64,000 nucleotides of DNA. Source: Corella eumyota (taxonomy: Eukaryota; Chordata; Ascidiacea; Phlebobranchia; Corellidae). Below, in pieces: positions 1-10,206 of this stretch. The DNA lies in NCBI GenBank assembly GCA_963082875.1, contig OY720100.1, forward strand, positions 1,178,001 through 1,242,000, given 5' to 3'. The number at the start of each line of letters is the position of its first letter. The first letter of the stretch is position 1. The position numbers and the translations under genes are program-made. The notes below the pieces were generated by a model, which was not told the DNA's origin, did no database searches, and worked only from the letters and a program-made list of their open reading frames with translations.

Positions 1-246
1 GTCATAAGTACATAAAATTACCTAAAAATGTAAAAAATGATTGTTAAAACTGAACCAATATGACAAGAGAACGTATAAAGATGACCTAAAAAAAGAATTT
101 TTACAAAAATATTTGAAGAAAAAAGAAAAACTAAAAAAATTGAGGCAACTCTGGCAACACATGACGTCATAAAACAGTAAATATGACGTCACGACACCTT
201 AGTATAGCGTAAAAATTAATTTAAATATTACGTCATAATTATTTTA

Positions 247-1201
247 TCAGACAGGGGTACTATGAGCAATGACGTCATCGGGTAAAACCTCGCCACCTAA
301 CGATTGATTTTTGGGAGCAACACAATCGATTGATTGTGATAAATTATGACGTAACAATCCCCGCTTGTTTTTCGTCGAGTTTGTCCTCAGAGAAGAATGT
401 CGTTCGAGAGTTTCACTCAACCCTGACGGAACAGATATCGAGTCTATGATGTCATCGATATTTTCGACAACTGATGACGTACTCGTGACTTCATTTGATG
501 GCCTAACTCGACTGGACCTGGTTAAGCTTTGAACTCTGCTTGGAACTGGGGCAGTCGGGACTGATGACGTAGTAGTGGTGACGTCACCATCGGTTTGTAT
601 GCGATTTTCTTCTCTTTCGAACCCCAGGTTTACGACTCCAGTCATTACCTATGACGTCATAAACATTTATTATTTTAAGAACAATTTAACTTTTTAAATG
701 TTTTTTATTAAGAAACTTACCTGGTAATAAGAAGGGGGGAGTTCCCCGGTTTCCATGGTTGCTAGGACTTGTCGGTAACTAGGGGGACTCTCTACGTCAC
801 CACTCACCGTGGTGATGGTTCCCCTGGTGTCCCCGGTACTGTCCGGGTTCGAACCCCGAGAGTTCCATCTTTTACGAACAAATCGAATCACAATTCTGCA
901 AAAAAAAATTAAATTTATTTTCAACAAAAGAAAATAACGGGAAGTGACGTCACCATGAGATTATGACGTCAGAAGTAAAATGTTAAGCTTACCTGTGTAA
1001 TATAAGCCCCACAGCGACGATTACAAGAATCCCAATAATCAACAAAACTGGAAGGAGTATTTTGTAGGATGACGTAGTTAAGGTCGAATTATTCGGGGTC
1101 GTGACGTCATCAGTTGCTATGAAAACCATGGTGGTGGTAGTGGTGGCGCTGTTGCCGCGTATCCGGTTTATAAAACAATTTAAAGTCAAGCAAGTTTCCA
1201 T
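247..1201 (-). CDS. Single-pass membrane protein with two PPxY motifs (3 exons)
   Basis: Model: exons 993-1201, 721-895 and 247-648 (minus strand). Phases match across both introns (97 and 72 bases) and give 261 residues. An in-frame TGA lies 12 bases upstream of the ATG, so this start is likely. Residues 1-45 are Thr/Ser rich with no clear signal peptide. A membrane span covers about 48-69, followed by a basic stop-transfer stretch. The cytoplasmic side carries two near-identical PPSYxQ motifs (PPSY at about 107-110 and 123-126), then a polar, probably disordered tail. PPxY motifs usually bind WW domains of NEDD4-type ubiquitin ligases, so a trafficking or ubiquitin-adaptor role is an inference. 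I do not recognise an orthologue. The acceptor of exon 3 directly follows a TGACGTCA palindrome instead of a pyrimidine tract. Confidence 0.7.
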
Positions 1202-1288
1202 TTTAATTTGTAGTCAACTTTTTTTAATAAATATCTGAATAAAATAAAATAATTTAAAGTTAAACATTTTAGTGTTTTATAATTAAGC

Positions 1289-1460
1289 GGGTTTGGTGAC
1301 CATGCCATAACATACTTAAAATCTTTATGTAAACATTAATACTTTTGGCATGTTTTAAATCATTAAATTGATTTTGTCATCTTTTCCCGTCGCATTGTTG
1401 TAATATTAATTCTATATCATATTTATTTACTTTAATAATGCCTAAAAAACCTAAATAAAA
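1289..1460 (+). repeat. Dispersed ~170 bp repeat, copy 1
   Basis: Strongly similar to 3802-3977. It starts GGGTTTGGTGACCATGCCAT, and both copies end near an AAATAAAA-type run. An internal CATGCC...GGCATG pair could fold. The central block around CCCGTCGCATTGTTGTAA is almost identical in the two copies. No coding capacity seen; a short non-autonomous element or duplicated spacer are both possible. Confidence 0.75.
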
Positions 1461-3801
1461 AATCTCCTTCTCCAATTCTTTTCACCTTTTCTTACTTAGA
1501 ATAAATTTTTAATTAATTTTTTTTCGTGAAACAAACTTTAATCTAAATTCGTGTCAAAATTTCCTTTATTTGCTTAATCCTTGGTTTTAAATATAAGGCT
1601 CGGCTCTTATCACACGTGATCATGTACTATGACGTCACAAACATGTTTTGTTTTATTAAACTTTCCTTAAACCAACACTCATGATGACTCTGTCGTTTTC
1701 CAACAAACTTATTAAAACAATCCCGCGGTTGTGACGTCACAATTCAATTCTTTCAACAAACAAGTAAATAATTATTTATATTTTTGAATTTTTTTAGTTT
1801 TTAAAATTAACTATAAATAACGCTAAAGCGCGAAAAAAACAATTAGGTCGTGAGTTCTAGAATGTTATTTGTTTTAGGTGAAAAATAGATCAATTTTCAC
1901 TTTCGCGACACCTTAACACTAAACTTTTAGGACGTAATAATTAAAAAGTAGGGCAACCGCCAGAAGAAACCCTTCTATAAACTAATTAAATTTCGCTAAA
2001 ACTTTCTTAACTATTCTTTTAAAATAAAGACTTTCTATCTTCCTTATTGTGATGTTCACTATATTACGTGTTTTGTCATAATGGGCATTGTTACTTCTCA
2101 ACTTGACTTTTATGCATTACGATTGTTATTATTACAAAGCATTTATTGCATCACAAGAACAATAACAATTGAAATCATGAATTGGCAGAAATTTCGCCTT
2201 AAATGCCCGCAGGGTGGTGGTATGTTAAATAAAAGTTTAATTACAAGGAAATTGCGACATAAACTTGAACTATATCTTAATTACAACATTCATTTTCCAA
2301 CAATTTTGAATTAAAATATTTTACTAAAAATTTGACTGAATATTAGGAATAATTTTTAATTAGAAATTGATAAAAATCCACTTAATATTTTGTTTTGTAA
2401 ACAAATATATTTTTCGGTCTGTGAACCAAAACAATTCTTGTGAAGTAAGAATAACAAAACCTGCAATTTAAGATTAAAACCCTTTTAAAACAGGGGTTTC
2501 AATCTTAGATTGCAGACTAACTACACGACAAAAATTTTAACCACACGACAAAAATTTGTGAAACTACGCCACCAAAATTACTAAATTTAAAATATAATCT
2601 CTTACAACAACATTTATGTTAATATGAAATCAAGTTGCATAACCTTAAGTCCCACTATATAACTAAATAAACTGATACTGACTCTGTTAACTATAAAATA
2701 ATATTAAGTAAGCAAATGCACTTTCCGTTCTGCAAAGTCAATAATATTAATTTTAAAATCCGACATTCATACTACATTAAAAACAAAACCTAAATTTATT
2801 TTTTTACAAAGTTTTAAGTTAAAACTGTACCCTAACTAACCAAAATTAATAAAATTTGAAATATATTTTAACAACGACATTTACGTTAATATAAAACTAA
2901 ATTAATTAACCTAGAGCTCCACTGTTTCAATACATTAACTAATACTGCTCTAATTACCTTTAAACTATACTAAATATTATAATTTCATCTTAGAATAACA
3001 TTTTAAACTTTTAAGTTGAAATTTTATAAATTTGTCGACGTTTATATTTTATTCTGCCAACCTAGCAGTTCGTTATTTTCAGAATTTAGATTTTGCATTG
3101 TTCTATTCCTGTAAATTAAATAATAATCAATATTCTTTACCACAGGGGGTCTAATAATCTAATCCATTTAAATTGCATTTGTTTGCGAAATTTATAAATC
3201 TAATTTTACTAAAAATAAAATATTATTTTTTATCGGACCCAAAAATAATAAATCACAAACAAAAATAAAATTATTAAAGGTGTAAAAATAATTAAAAAAA
3301 AATTTAAAAAATACAAATATTTTTTTTTGGATTCGGCGTCTGCAAATTATTAAAACCCGATACTCCACTGTTGTAAGTCACGTGGATGCCAAACAATGCA
3401 CGCTATGACGTAACAATGTCCAAACTAACATAATCCCAGATTAATTTCTAGATTTTCTAAATTTAAACAAAACCGTTTCTATTATTAACAATAAGTTTTC
3501 TATTTTTAAACAATTACCAGAATTTATTTAAACTAGTTTTAATCTAAAGCTTTTCACTTAGTATTTACAGCTTTATTTATGTTTAGAGAAATTCATTTTA
3601 AATGAGAAAGTAAAGACAATAAAACAACAACAATAATGACCACAATTAACTTAACAATTATACCAACTTAACTAAACCTATAAACACAGCTTATGTGAAA
3701 ACAGTTTTGCCTAACTTATACTTACTGTTATAACAAGACTTCACCTAACTAGCATACCCAGAACATCAAGTTCTTTCTAATTATTACGTAATAGGACTTT
3801 T
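1461..3801. other. AT-rich non-coding stretch
   Basis: No supported gene here. There are two TGACGTCA palindromes near 1630 and 1731 and long A/T runs. Short open frames (for example 2081-2314) lack splice context, protein-like composition or any similarity I recognise. Confidence 0.6.
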
Positions 3802-3977
3802 GGGTTTGGTGACCATGCCATAATATACTTAAAATCTTTATGTAAACAACAATACTTTTGGCATGTTTTAAATCATTAATTTGATTTTGTTATTTTTCCC
3901 GTCGCATTGTTGTAATATTAATTGTATATCGTATTTATTATTTACTTTTATCAATGCGCGAAAAACCAAAATAAAAT
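3802..3977 (+). repeat. Dispersed ~170 bp repeat, copy 2
   Basis: Second copy of the repeat at 1289-1460, same orientation and about 2.5 kb away. It keeps the GGTTTGGTGACCATGCCATAA-like head and the CCCGTCGCATTGTTG core, with scattered substitutions and small indels. Confidence 0.75.
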
Positions 3978-4376
3978 CAAAAAAAAACAATAAATTATAT
4001 TCAAAGTCCTAATTAAGGCCTACCTAATAGACGCGTTTACATATTTAAACTGAATTCTTAACTATAAACTAAAACCAACAAGATTTTACTTATAACTAGC
4101 TTATTATCCAAAACATCCAGTTCTTCTTAATTATTACGTAATACGACTTACAATTGATTGCATTTAAATTTGCAACTTAGGTCTTTCTTTTAAAACCCGT
4201 TTGTGAAATTTTCCTAAACTGAATTTTTAACTACATAAAACTAAACCAAGTTTTGCTCAAAACGCTTTGCTCGAATGTTGTGCTTTCTGCATTCCTATCG
4301 ACCTTATAACAGCGCCTTTATTACTTCATTGTTTTAAACCGCAATCCATTTATGACGTCACGCAGCGCCGTTCCAT

Positions 4377-4650
4377 TTAATCCGTTTGTTTCTTTACCGG
4401 TTTTTCGCTTCTTGCAATACTCAAACAACCTGGTTTTAATTCGAGAATAAAATCTTGTTTATCAACAAACAGAATACAGATGCCAGACTCCTCGTAACCC
4501 TGCTCCACTTGTGTCGTATTTATGACGTCATAATCTAATATTCTAGAGACAGCGCCGTTCGATTGAAGTGTAGATATATACCTTGGTATTATGACATCAC
4601 AGTGCACCCCTGTTGTCTGCCTTAATTTATATTTGACAATATGATTATGA
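4377..4650 (-). CDS. Possible orphan exon, weakly like an ADAM/ADAMTS propeptide
   Basis: An open frame of about 90 codons runs on the minus strand to a stop at 4377. The stretch DYDVINTTQVEQ followed by DFILELKPG resembles the conserved DYxVxxPxxV...FxLxLxxN layout of the M12B (ADAM/ADAMTS) propeptide. Codon choice looks more protein-like than the surrounding DNA. There is an AG acceptor candidate near 4620 and a GTAAAG donor candidate near 4396. I found no metalloprotease (HExxH) exon nearby, so this may be a chance frame, a gene remnant, or part of a gene whose other exons I missed. Confidence 0.25.
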
Positions 4651-4836
4651 CATCACAGTGGTTGGTTTATGAACGAACAAACCAGATGGCTTCGAATCTC
4701 GATGGAGTAGCGAGATATTAAACATCGATATTTCGTCCCCTGGTAGTTTCCATATGGGATATAACCCAAGGTGGAAAACATATGTTCAACTTATTCTCGA
4801 GACAGAACTGTTAGCTCGACGGCGACAATAAACTAC

Positions 4837-5025
4837 GACGTCACTATGTCTATTCGACACTGTGTATAAGACGTCACAATATTTTTTGACTCTGTGTATA
4901 TGACGTTACAGTGACTATCGATTCTATGTATATGACGTCAGAATGTCTTTTCGAAACTGTGTATATGACGTCACAATGACTATCTACACTGTGCATATGA
5001 CGTCACAAATACTATTTGAAACTGT
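4837..5025 (+). repeat. 32-33 bp tandem array, one CRE-like palindrome per unit
   Basis: Six units of the form CTGTGTATATGACGTCACAATG plus about 10 variable bases. The GACGTC cores begin at 4837, 4870, 4902, 4934, 4967 and 4999, spacings 33, 32, 32, 33 and 32, or about three DNA helical turns. Three cores are exact TGACGTCA; the others differ by one or two bases (one reads GACGTT). The array lies just downstream of the glutathione peroxidase gene. Confidence 0.85.
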
Positions 5026-5514
5026 GGACAATCAATAATCATAATTTATCTTTTAAATAAAATAAAAATAAGTCAAAAATTAATATTTTTGTTGTTAATT
5101 AAATTTTAATTACGAAGTGTTGTAATTAACACGTTTTGTTAATTTTGTCGTTTCAAAACAACTGTTTCCAATAATTAAACCGTGAAATAAGAAACTGGGT
5201 TCCAATTACTTCATTTTGTGAATTTATTTTTAATCCCATTTCAAGTTGCCGCTTCGGGAAACACGAACAGTGTGACGTAACAGTGGAGATCATGACGTAA
5301 TAGTTGTGATTGTTATTTCGCAGAACACATTGTTTTTTTTTTACTTAAATTTTATTTTTGGCAAAATAATTTAAAAATTAAATTAAAAAAACGAAAAATT
5401 TATTTTTTATAAAAACAACAAAAATTCCATCGCACAAGAACGACGTGTTTGATTATGACGTCACAAACGCAGAGGGAATGCAAAAAACTCTTACGTAAGT
5501 GACGTCACATTCGA

Positions 5515-5577
5515 GTCACGTGATCGACTTCGACTTTCTGCGCATGCGCAGTTTTGGGTCGAAGTGTCATCGAGTTT
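5515..5577 (-). promoter_or_regulatory. SECIS element (type II) in the GPx 3' UTR
   Basis: About 50 bases after the GPx stop codon, the minus strand reads ATGAC (quartet 5' side), then ACTTCGAC, CC, AAAA, then CTGCGCATGCGCAG, AAA, GTCGAAGT and CGATC (quartet 3' side). ACTTCGAC and GTCGAAGT pair perfectly over 8 bp. The quartet can form tandem G.A pairs from UGAC/CGAU. The AAAA bulge sits about 10-11 bases above it. The palindromic 14-mer makes a small extra helix, which defines a type II SECIS. It would direct selenocysteine insertion at the in-frame TGA at 7056-7058. Confidence 0.85.
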
Positions 5578-5623
5578 CCATGGCAACTAAATATTTGTCG
5601 TTTTAGGATGATGACGTCATCAA

Positions 5624-7689
5624 TTATTTTTCGTTCAGTAAAGTTTCAATCCAGGGAGTCAACTTCGTACAATCTGGACCAATCCCGAATCGGTATCTGT
5701 ATGACGTCATAATAACATTTATTTATACTTATTGTTTAACTTGTATTACGTCACAATACCAAATCATTACCTCACGAAACCGTTTTTATCGACCAAGAAT
5801 TTAACAAAGTTCCAAGTGAGGTCGTTCGCCTTAATTGGGGTCCAGAACAACCCAGCTGTGTCCCCGATAGTTGGGGTGGTTGGGGGGCAGGATGCCTGCA
5901 AAAAGGTGAACGATTTTATTGGGTTAAAAATTGACGTTTTGTAATTAATTTTAAGATAAATTTTGTAAATATTTCAAGTGCCAGGAGCATTATGACGTCA
6001 ATGTTACGTCACTGTGTTTTATTAAGACAACATTGTTTCAACTATGACGCCACAAACCTTTAATTGTGAGAACAACGGAACTTCGTTGGCCCCGTTCAAC
6101 TCCGACTTTGAGAAGAAAGTAATTCTCGGATCGGGGACAAACCCGTTGCCAGGTCTGACGTATTTGATGCTGTTGATGATCTCATCGTCATGGTCGGGTT
6201 GTTGGAGGCCGAATTGGTTGCAAGGAAAGGCCAGGATGTTGACCGGGATTGATGTCTGGTAAGACTGAGGAAAGAATTTGAATGTTTAGGTTAATAAGAA
6301 AATAACTGATTTGAAAATTAGTTTATTTTAGAGGTAAAAACTCAGATTTTGCAGACTTTAAATGGGGTTACTGTTATTCTAAGTAGTATGAATATTATTC
6401 TAAATGGGGTAACTATCACTTAAATGAGGTAACCTATTTTCTAAATGGGGCAACTATCCTATTAAATGAGTAAGTATTATTCTTAATGAGGTAACTTATA
6501 TTTCAAATGGAGTAACTATCCTTTTAAATTGGTAAGTATTTATCTAAAGAGGATAACTTATATTCTAAGAGTTGTAGCACTTAAATGGAGTAGCTATCAC
6601 TTAAATGGAGTAGCTATTACTTAAATGGGGTCCCCTATATTCGAAACGGGGTAACCTATATTCGAAAAGGCTTGAATTTTATTCTAAATGGGGTTACCAT
6701 TATTTCTAATTTCACCCATGCAAGTTTACTATTGGCTGAAGTTTACCCCTATCTTGTTTTAATTATTTGCCGTTTTTATAAATTTTTTCATAGCTTAAGA
6801 CTTACCTATTCCACAACCCTTACCTTGCAATGCATTAAATATTTAGATATTGTTTATTTTTTTATAAATATTTTGACCCATTTTTCATAGTTGGAAATAT
6901 TAAAGTTTAAAATATGGGTCGGAGTAACTGATGTTACTCTATGTTTAAGTCGCGCATTCGACTTTCCCACATCGAGGATAAAGATATATATAAAAAAAAT
7001 TAATTCTTACTTTAAGCATTGCATTCATTCCAAGATACTGAGGGATTGTCGCCCCTCAGTAAGTTGCAACATTGATCAAGATCGAAACATTTCCTTTAAA
7101 TTTGCTCAAGTTGATTTGCTCACCGTTAATACCGGTGAAAGATTGGTCGTATACAGACCACTACAAACAAATAATAGTGTTTACAAATGTAAAGATTTAA
7201 TATAAATTAAATAATATTAAAAAGTCTCAGGTAGAGAGCGTAAGAGAGCAAATATTTTACAATTACTATTATTGTTAGCAGTGTAGTGCACTGGTCATGG
7301 CATCGGAATACAAGCCGAAAGTTTCCGGGTTTGAGCCGCACCAATGCCACACTATTTGCCCTTAAGCCCGACATCTACAGATAGCTTAAACACACCAAAA
7401 GGTTTCAGGTTCGAGCCGCACCAATGCCACACTTTTTGCCCTTAGCCTAGTGTTTACGGATAGCTCAAACACACCAAAAAAAATTTCGTGTTCTAATTTT
7501 AAGGTGATAGGAAAAAAGTTGTTATTTTATAACTCGTATTATAAAACGTTTATTTTAACCCCTTATTGAAATAATGACGTAACGGTGATGGCGTACCTTA
7601 GTTCCATTAAAACAAGTTGAATGTTCGACTGGATCGGCAGCCAAAGCTAAGCTGCCAAACAGCAGCAAAGCAGCGACCGAGTTTAACAT
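5624..7689 (-). CDS. GPX: Secreted glutathione peroxidase, selenocysteine enzyme (GPX3-like)
   Basis: Exons 7597-7689, 7011-7160, 6058-6264, 5771-5895 and 5624-5696 join in phase to 215 residues. Residues 1-18 form a signal peptide (hydrophobic LLLFGSLALAA), so the enzyme is probably extracellular, as in GPX3. Exon 2 holds INVATY-U-GATIPQY, with an in-frame TGA (7056-7058) at residue 66 as selenocysteine. Gln98 in FPCNQFG and Trp178-Asn179 in TWNF complete the catalytic tetrad. KYVRPGNGF is also conserved. The family reduces hydroperoxides using glutathione or another thiol. Length fits the family. A SECIS lies in the 3' UTR. Exon 3 could start at either of two in-frame acceptors nine bases apart (...TTTCCTCAG or ...TTACCAG); I chose the first for its pyrimidine tract and length match. 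Conventional ORF calling splits this gene at the TGA. Confidence 0.93.
6355..6690 (+). repeat. ~21 bp minisatellite in GPx intron 2
   Basis: About 15 degenerate units of the form TAAATGGGGTAACTATCACT, 20-22 bases each, with drift such as TAAATGAGGTAACCTATTTTC. Entirely intronic, between GPx exons 2 and 3. Confidence 0.8.
6905..6995 (+). mobile_element. tRNA-derived SINE family A, tail fragment
   Basis: Carries only the conserved 3' part (AGTAACTGATGTTACTCTATG, then CCCACATCGAGGATAAAGAT). It ends in an A-rich run just beside the donor of GPx exon 2. It lacks the tRNA-like head. Confidence 0.75.
7270..7490 (+). mobile_element. tRNA-derived SINE family C with duplicated tail
   Basis: The head has an A-box-like GTAGTGCACTGGTCATGGC and a B-box-like GGGTTTGAGCCGCACC. 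The segment AGGTTCGAGCCGCACCAATG...GATAGCTCAAACACACC then repeats once more in tandem. It lies in GPx intron 1. Related copies are at 25590-25835 and 44155-44325, with a probable fragment near 43210. Confidence 0.7.
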
Positions 7690-7794
7690 TTTCAACTTAA
7701 ATTCACTGAAAATGAAACTTTACGTTTAGAATTTTTCCTTTACAAAACATTTATACCATTTTAAATTTTGCATGTTCAAATATTGGATATTTTT

Positions 7795-8083
7795 TTTCGT
7801 ATATATCTTTATCCTTGATGTGGGAAAGTCGAATGCGCGGCTTAAACATAAAGTAACATCAGTTACTTCGACCTAGTCTCGAGTTGCCTGTGGCAGTTTG
7901 GGATATTATAGATTATAATTGCCCGGTAATTATACTGCTGATTAAGTGCTGGCTCAGGAGAAGTTTATACCGTTTATAGCGCCTTACTCAAGGGCACTAC
8001 AGCATAAAAGCACTGGGGATTAAACCCACGACCTCATACTTAGTGTAGCAAGTGTTCTTACCACTACACCACGCTACCGGTAA
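7795..8083 (-). mobile_element. tRNA-derived SINE family A, near full-length
   Basis: Read on the minus strand it starts GGTAGCGTGGTGTAGTGG and continues TAAGAACACTTGC (A-box-like). A B-box follows (GTGGGTTTAATCCCCAGTGC), then a shared unique body ending CCCACATCAAGGATAAAGAT. The internal promoter boxes and many dispersed copies in this window mark it as a tRNA-derived SINE, possibly kin to the described Ciona Cics-1 family (not verified). It sits about 100 bases upstream of the GPx start. Confidence 0.85.
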
Positions 8084-9990
8084 AGTTTGATAATTAGATC
8101 TTATATTTAAATTTTATATTAGATTTTATATTTAAATTTTACAAAGCAAAAATGCCTTCACATGCCTTCAAAAACTCAAACTTTTCAGTTTCCTAAACTG
8201 CTTTTACTTTAAAACATATGTTAAATTTGTTAAAATGTGTTTTATATATAATTCTACAGATCACGAGTTTTGTGAAATATTAACTGTGGTTGGCACGATC
8301 AACCACATGACATAAGGGCCGGTCACTAGATTTTATTAAGGGGGTAAAATTTTATAAAAAATTTATAAACAAAATTGATTTTTCTTTTATATAACTGTAA
8401 CAACGTTTTTTAGATATACATTATGTAGTCTAATTTTGACAAAAACTTTATGTATTTTATGTATTAACTCGCTTATATTATCATAAACTAAATACCTTCT
8501 TAGTTCAATATATTTAACTCTTTTCTGCATTACTAGAAATTGCATTTTTTTTAAAAAATGCATTCTCACTGCTGCAAATAACAATTAGTTAATATTTACC
8601 CTAATCCAAACAATACAAAACTTTAATGCTTTTTACAGGAAATCTTACGTTTGATATAATAACAATGTATATAAATATTTTAACGAAAACTATTACTATT
8701 TTAACTTGTCTGTAGCCTATACCCTTTGAACACATGCCTAACTTTCCTTAAAATTTGTAGAATTTACTTTTAAAAATATCGTAAAATTTGTAAAATTTCC
8801 CAAAATCTCATTTTTATTTCTGTATATATTTTACCTTACATAACCTCAGAAAAATGAGAGAGTTGAATTTGAAGAAAGAAAAAGGCAATTTTAGCGTAGT
8901 AAAATTTTTACAAGATTTTTACCCGCTAACTGGAGCTAAAGAACTGCGAATAATTATATTTAATTTGTTTTTATATAAAAGTGATGGACACATAATGATA
9001 ACAAAATATTTAATTTAAATATTAAGGTTATTTAAAATATTTTAGAATTGAAATATTCAAAAAAATTTTTTTTTAAATTAACAAAAAAATTAAATTCAAA
9101 ATAACGGAACCCACTTTAAAACAACTCAGAAATTTTCGAAATGGTTGTAACAATCGTAATAATTATGACGTCATAAACCTTTTGTGGACTTTGACCTGAA
9201 CGTAAAAAGAATTCGGCGAACGACGACAATTGTTAAAACGAAATTATTTTAGATTTTAAACTCGCTAAGTTAAAGTATCGAATTTAAAATATTAGGAATT
9301 ATATTTATACTAGCTCTACGGTAGTTATACAGGACCAGATATTTAAATTTAGGTTCAAACCTAGTGCAAACTTTCTATAAACCTAATGTTTTATATGCAT
9401 TGTTAAAATAACAATCAGACAATGACAACCCATTAGAAATTGATTTTTGATTGTTAAAATTATGTTTTACAATGGTGTCATTATTTATAACAATAAACGT
9501 GATTTTGAATGCAGTAAAGTTGATAGAAATAAGATAAAATATGAGGTTTTAAACCACATTTAAGTTAACACGGTAGCTGAGATCTTATATATATAGCCAC
9601 GGGTTATATTTGGTTTGAAAAACAATTATTTAATTTGGATCTGGATTTAAATTGGATTTTCAATTTTTTTTTTTTTTTAAAACGGAAAATTGAAAACAAA
9701 AAGCTAGAAAAACGGTTAAATATCTTGCTAAAAATAATTAAATTTTAATTAAAGTCTACTTAATTACATTAAGGTTTTTTAAAACTGTAAATAATTTAAA
9801 AAAAAAAAATTTTTTTTTGTTTACGTTAAAAATATTATTCCGCGTATTTTGTATCATTCCGCGCTGTGAAACTAGACCCTTCCGTAGAGAATAAAAAATC
9901 TCTGTGACGTCACAACCAGGTAGGAGAACCCAAGGTACGGTTCATTGTAACGTCACAGTCGAGTGATTGTTGAACAAACAAAGGAAGAAG
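8084..9990. other. Intergenic AT-rich DNA
   Basis: No supported gene between the SINE and the promoter of the Ig/EGF gene. Homopolymer runs, short palindromes and two TGACGTCA copies (near 9171 and 9904) are all I see. Confidence 0.55.
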
Positions 9991-10040
9991 GCGACGCCTT
10001 TCTTTATATCGCGGTTGTACGGAACTACTTACAATTATAA
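9895..10040 (+). promoter_or_regulatory. Candidate promoter of the Ig/EGF gene
   Basis: A TATA-like TTTATAT lies at about 10003-10009, some 200 bases before the ATG at 10207. It is preceded by a relatively GC-rich stretch with TGACGTCA (9904) and the half-site variant AACGTCAC. Position and composition suggest a core promoter; the transcription start is not visible. Confidence 0.4.
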
Positions 10041-10206
10041 ATCTGTTCTGCAACTAGAGACGACCCAAATTAAAGCAAATTTAAAGTAATATCAGCCTTT
10101 ATTAATATTGCAGTGCATTTAAATATTGTTAAAATTATTTATTTATTTTTCAGCATAAAAATATTATAATATTAAACAAAAGTTTTAAAGTGTTAAAGTT
10201 GTTAAT

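Noticed and set aside
4690-4830. Short plus-strand frames beginning ATGGCTTCGAATCTCGATGG and the following open stretch
   Set aside because: Only 11 and about 36 codons, in different frames, with no splice partners found. More likely regulatory or unexplained spacer.
4837-5025. CRISPR-like array
   Set aside because: Repeat spacing is regular, but the whole unit is degenerate, with no constant-repeat/unique-spacer structure, and this is animal nuclear DNA.
6891-7205. 104-codon plus-strand frame across GPx exon 2
   Set aside because: Antisense to the selenocysteine exon and part SINE tail. The minus strand explains the region fully.
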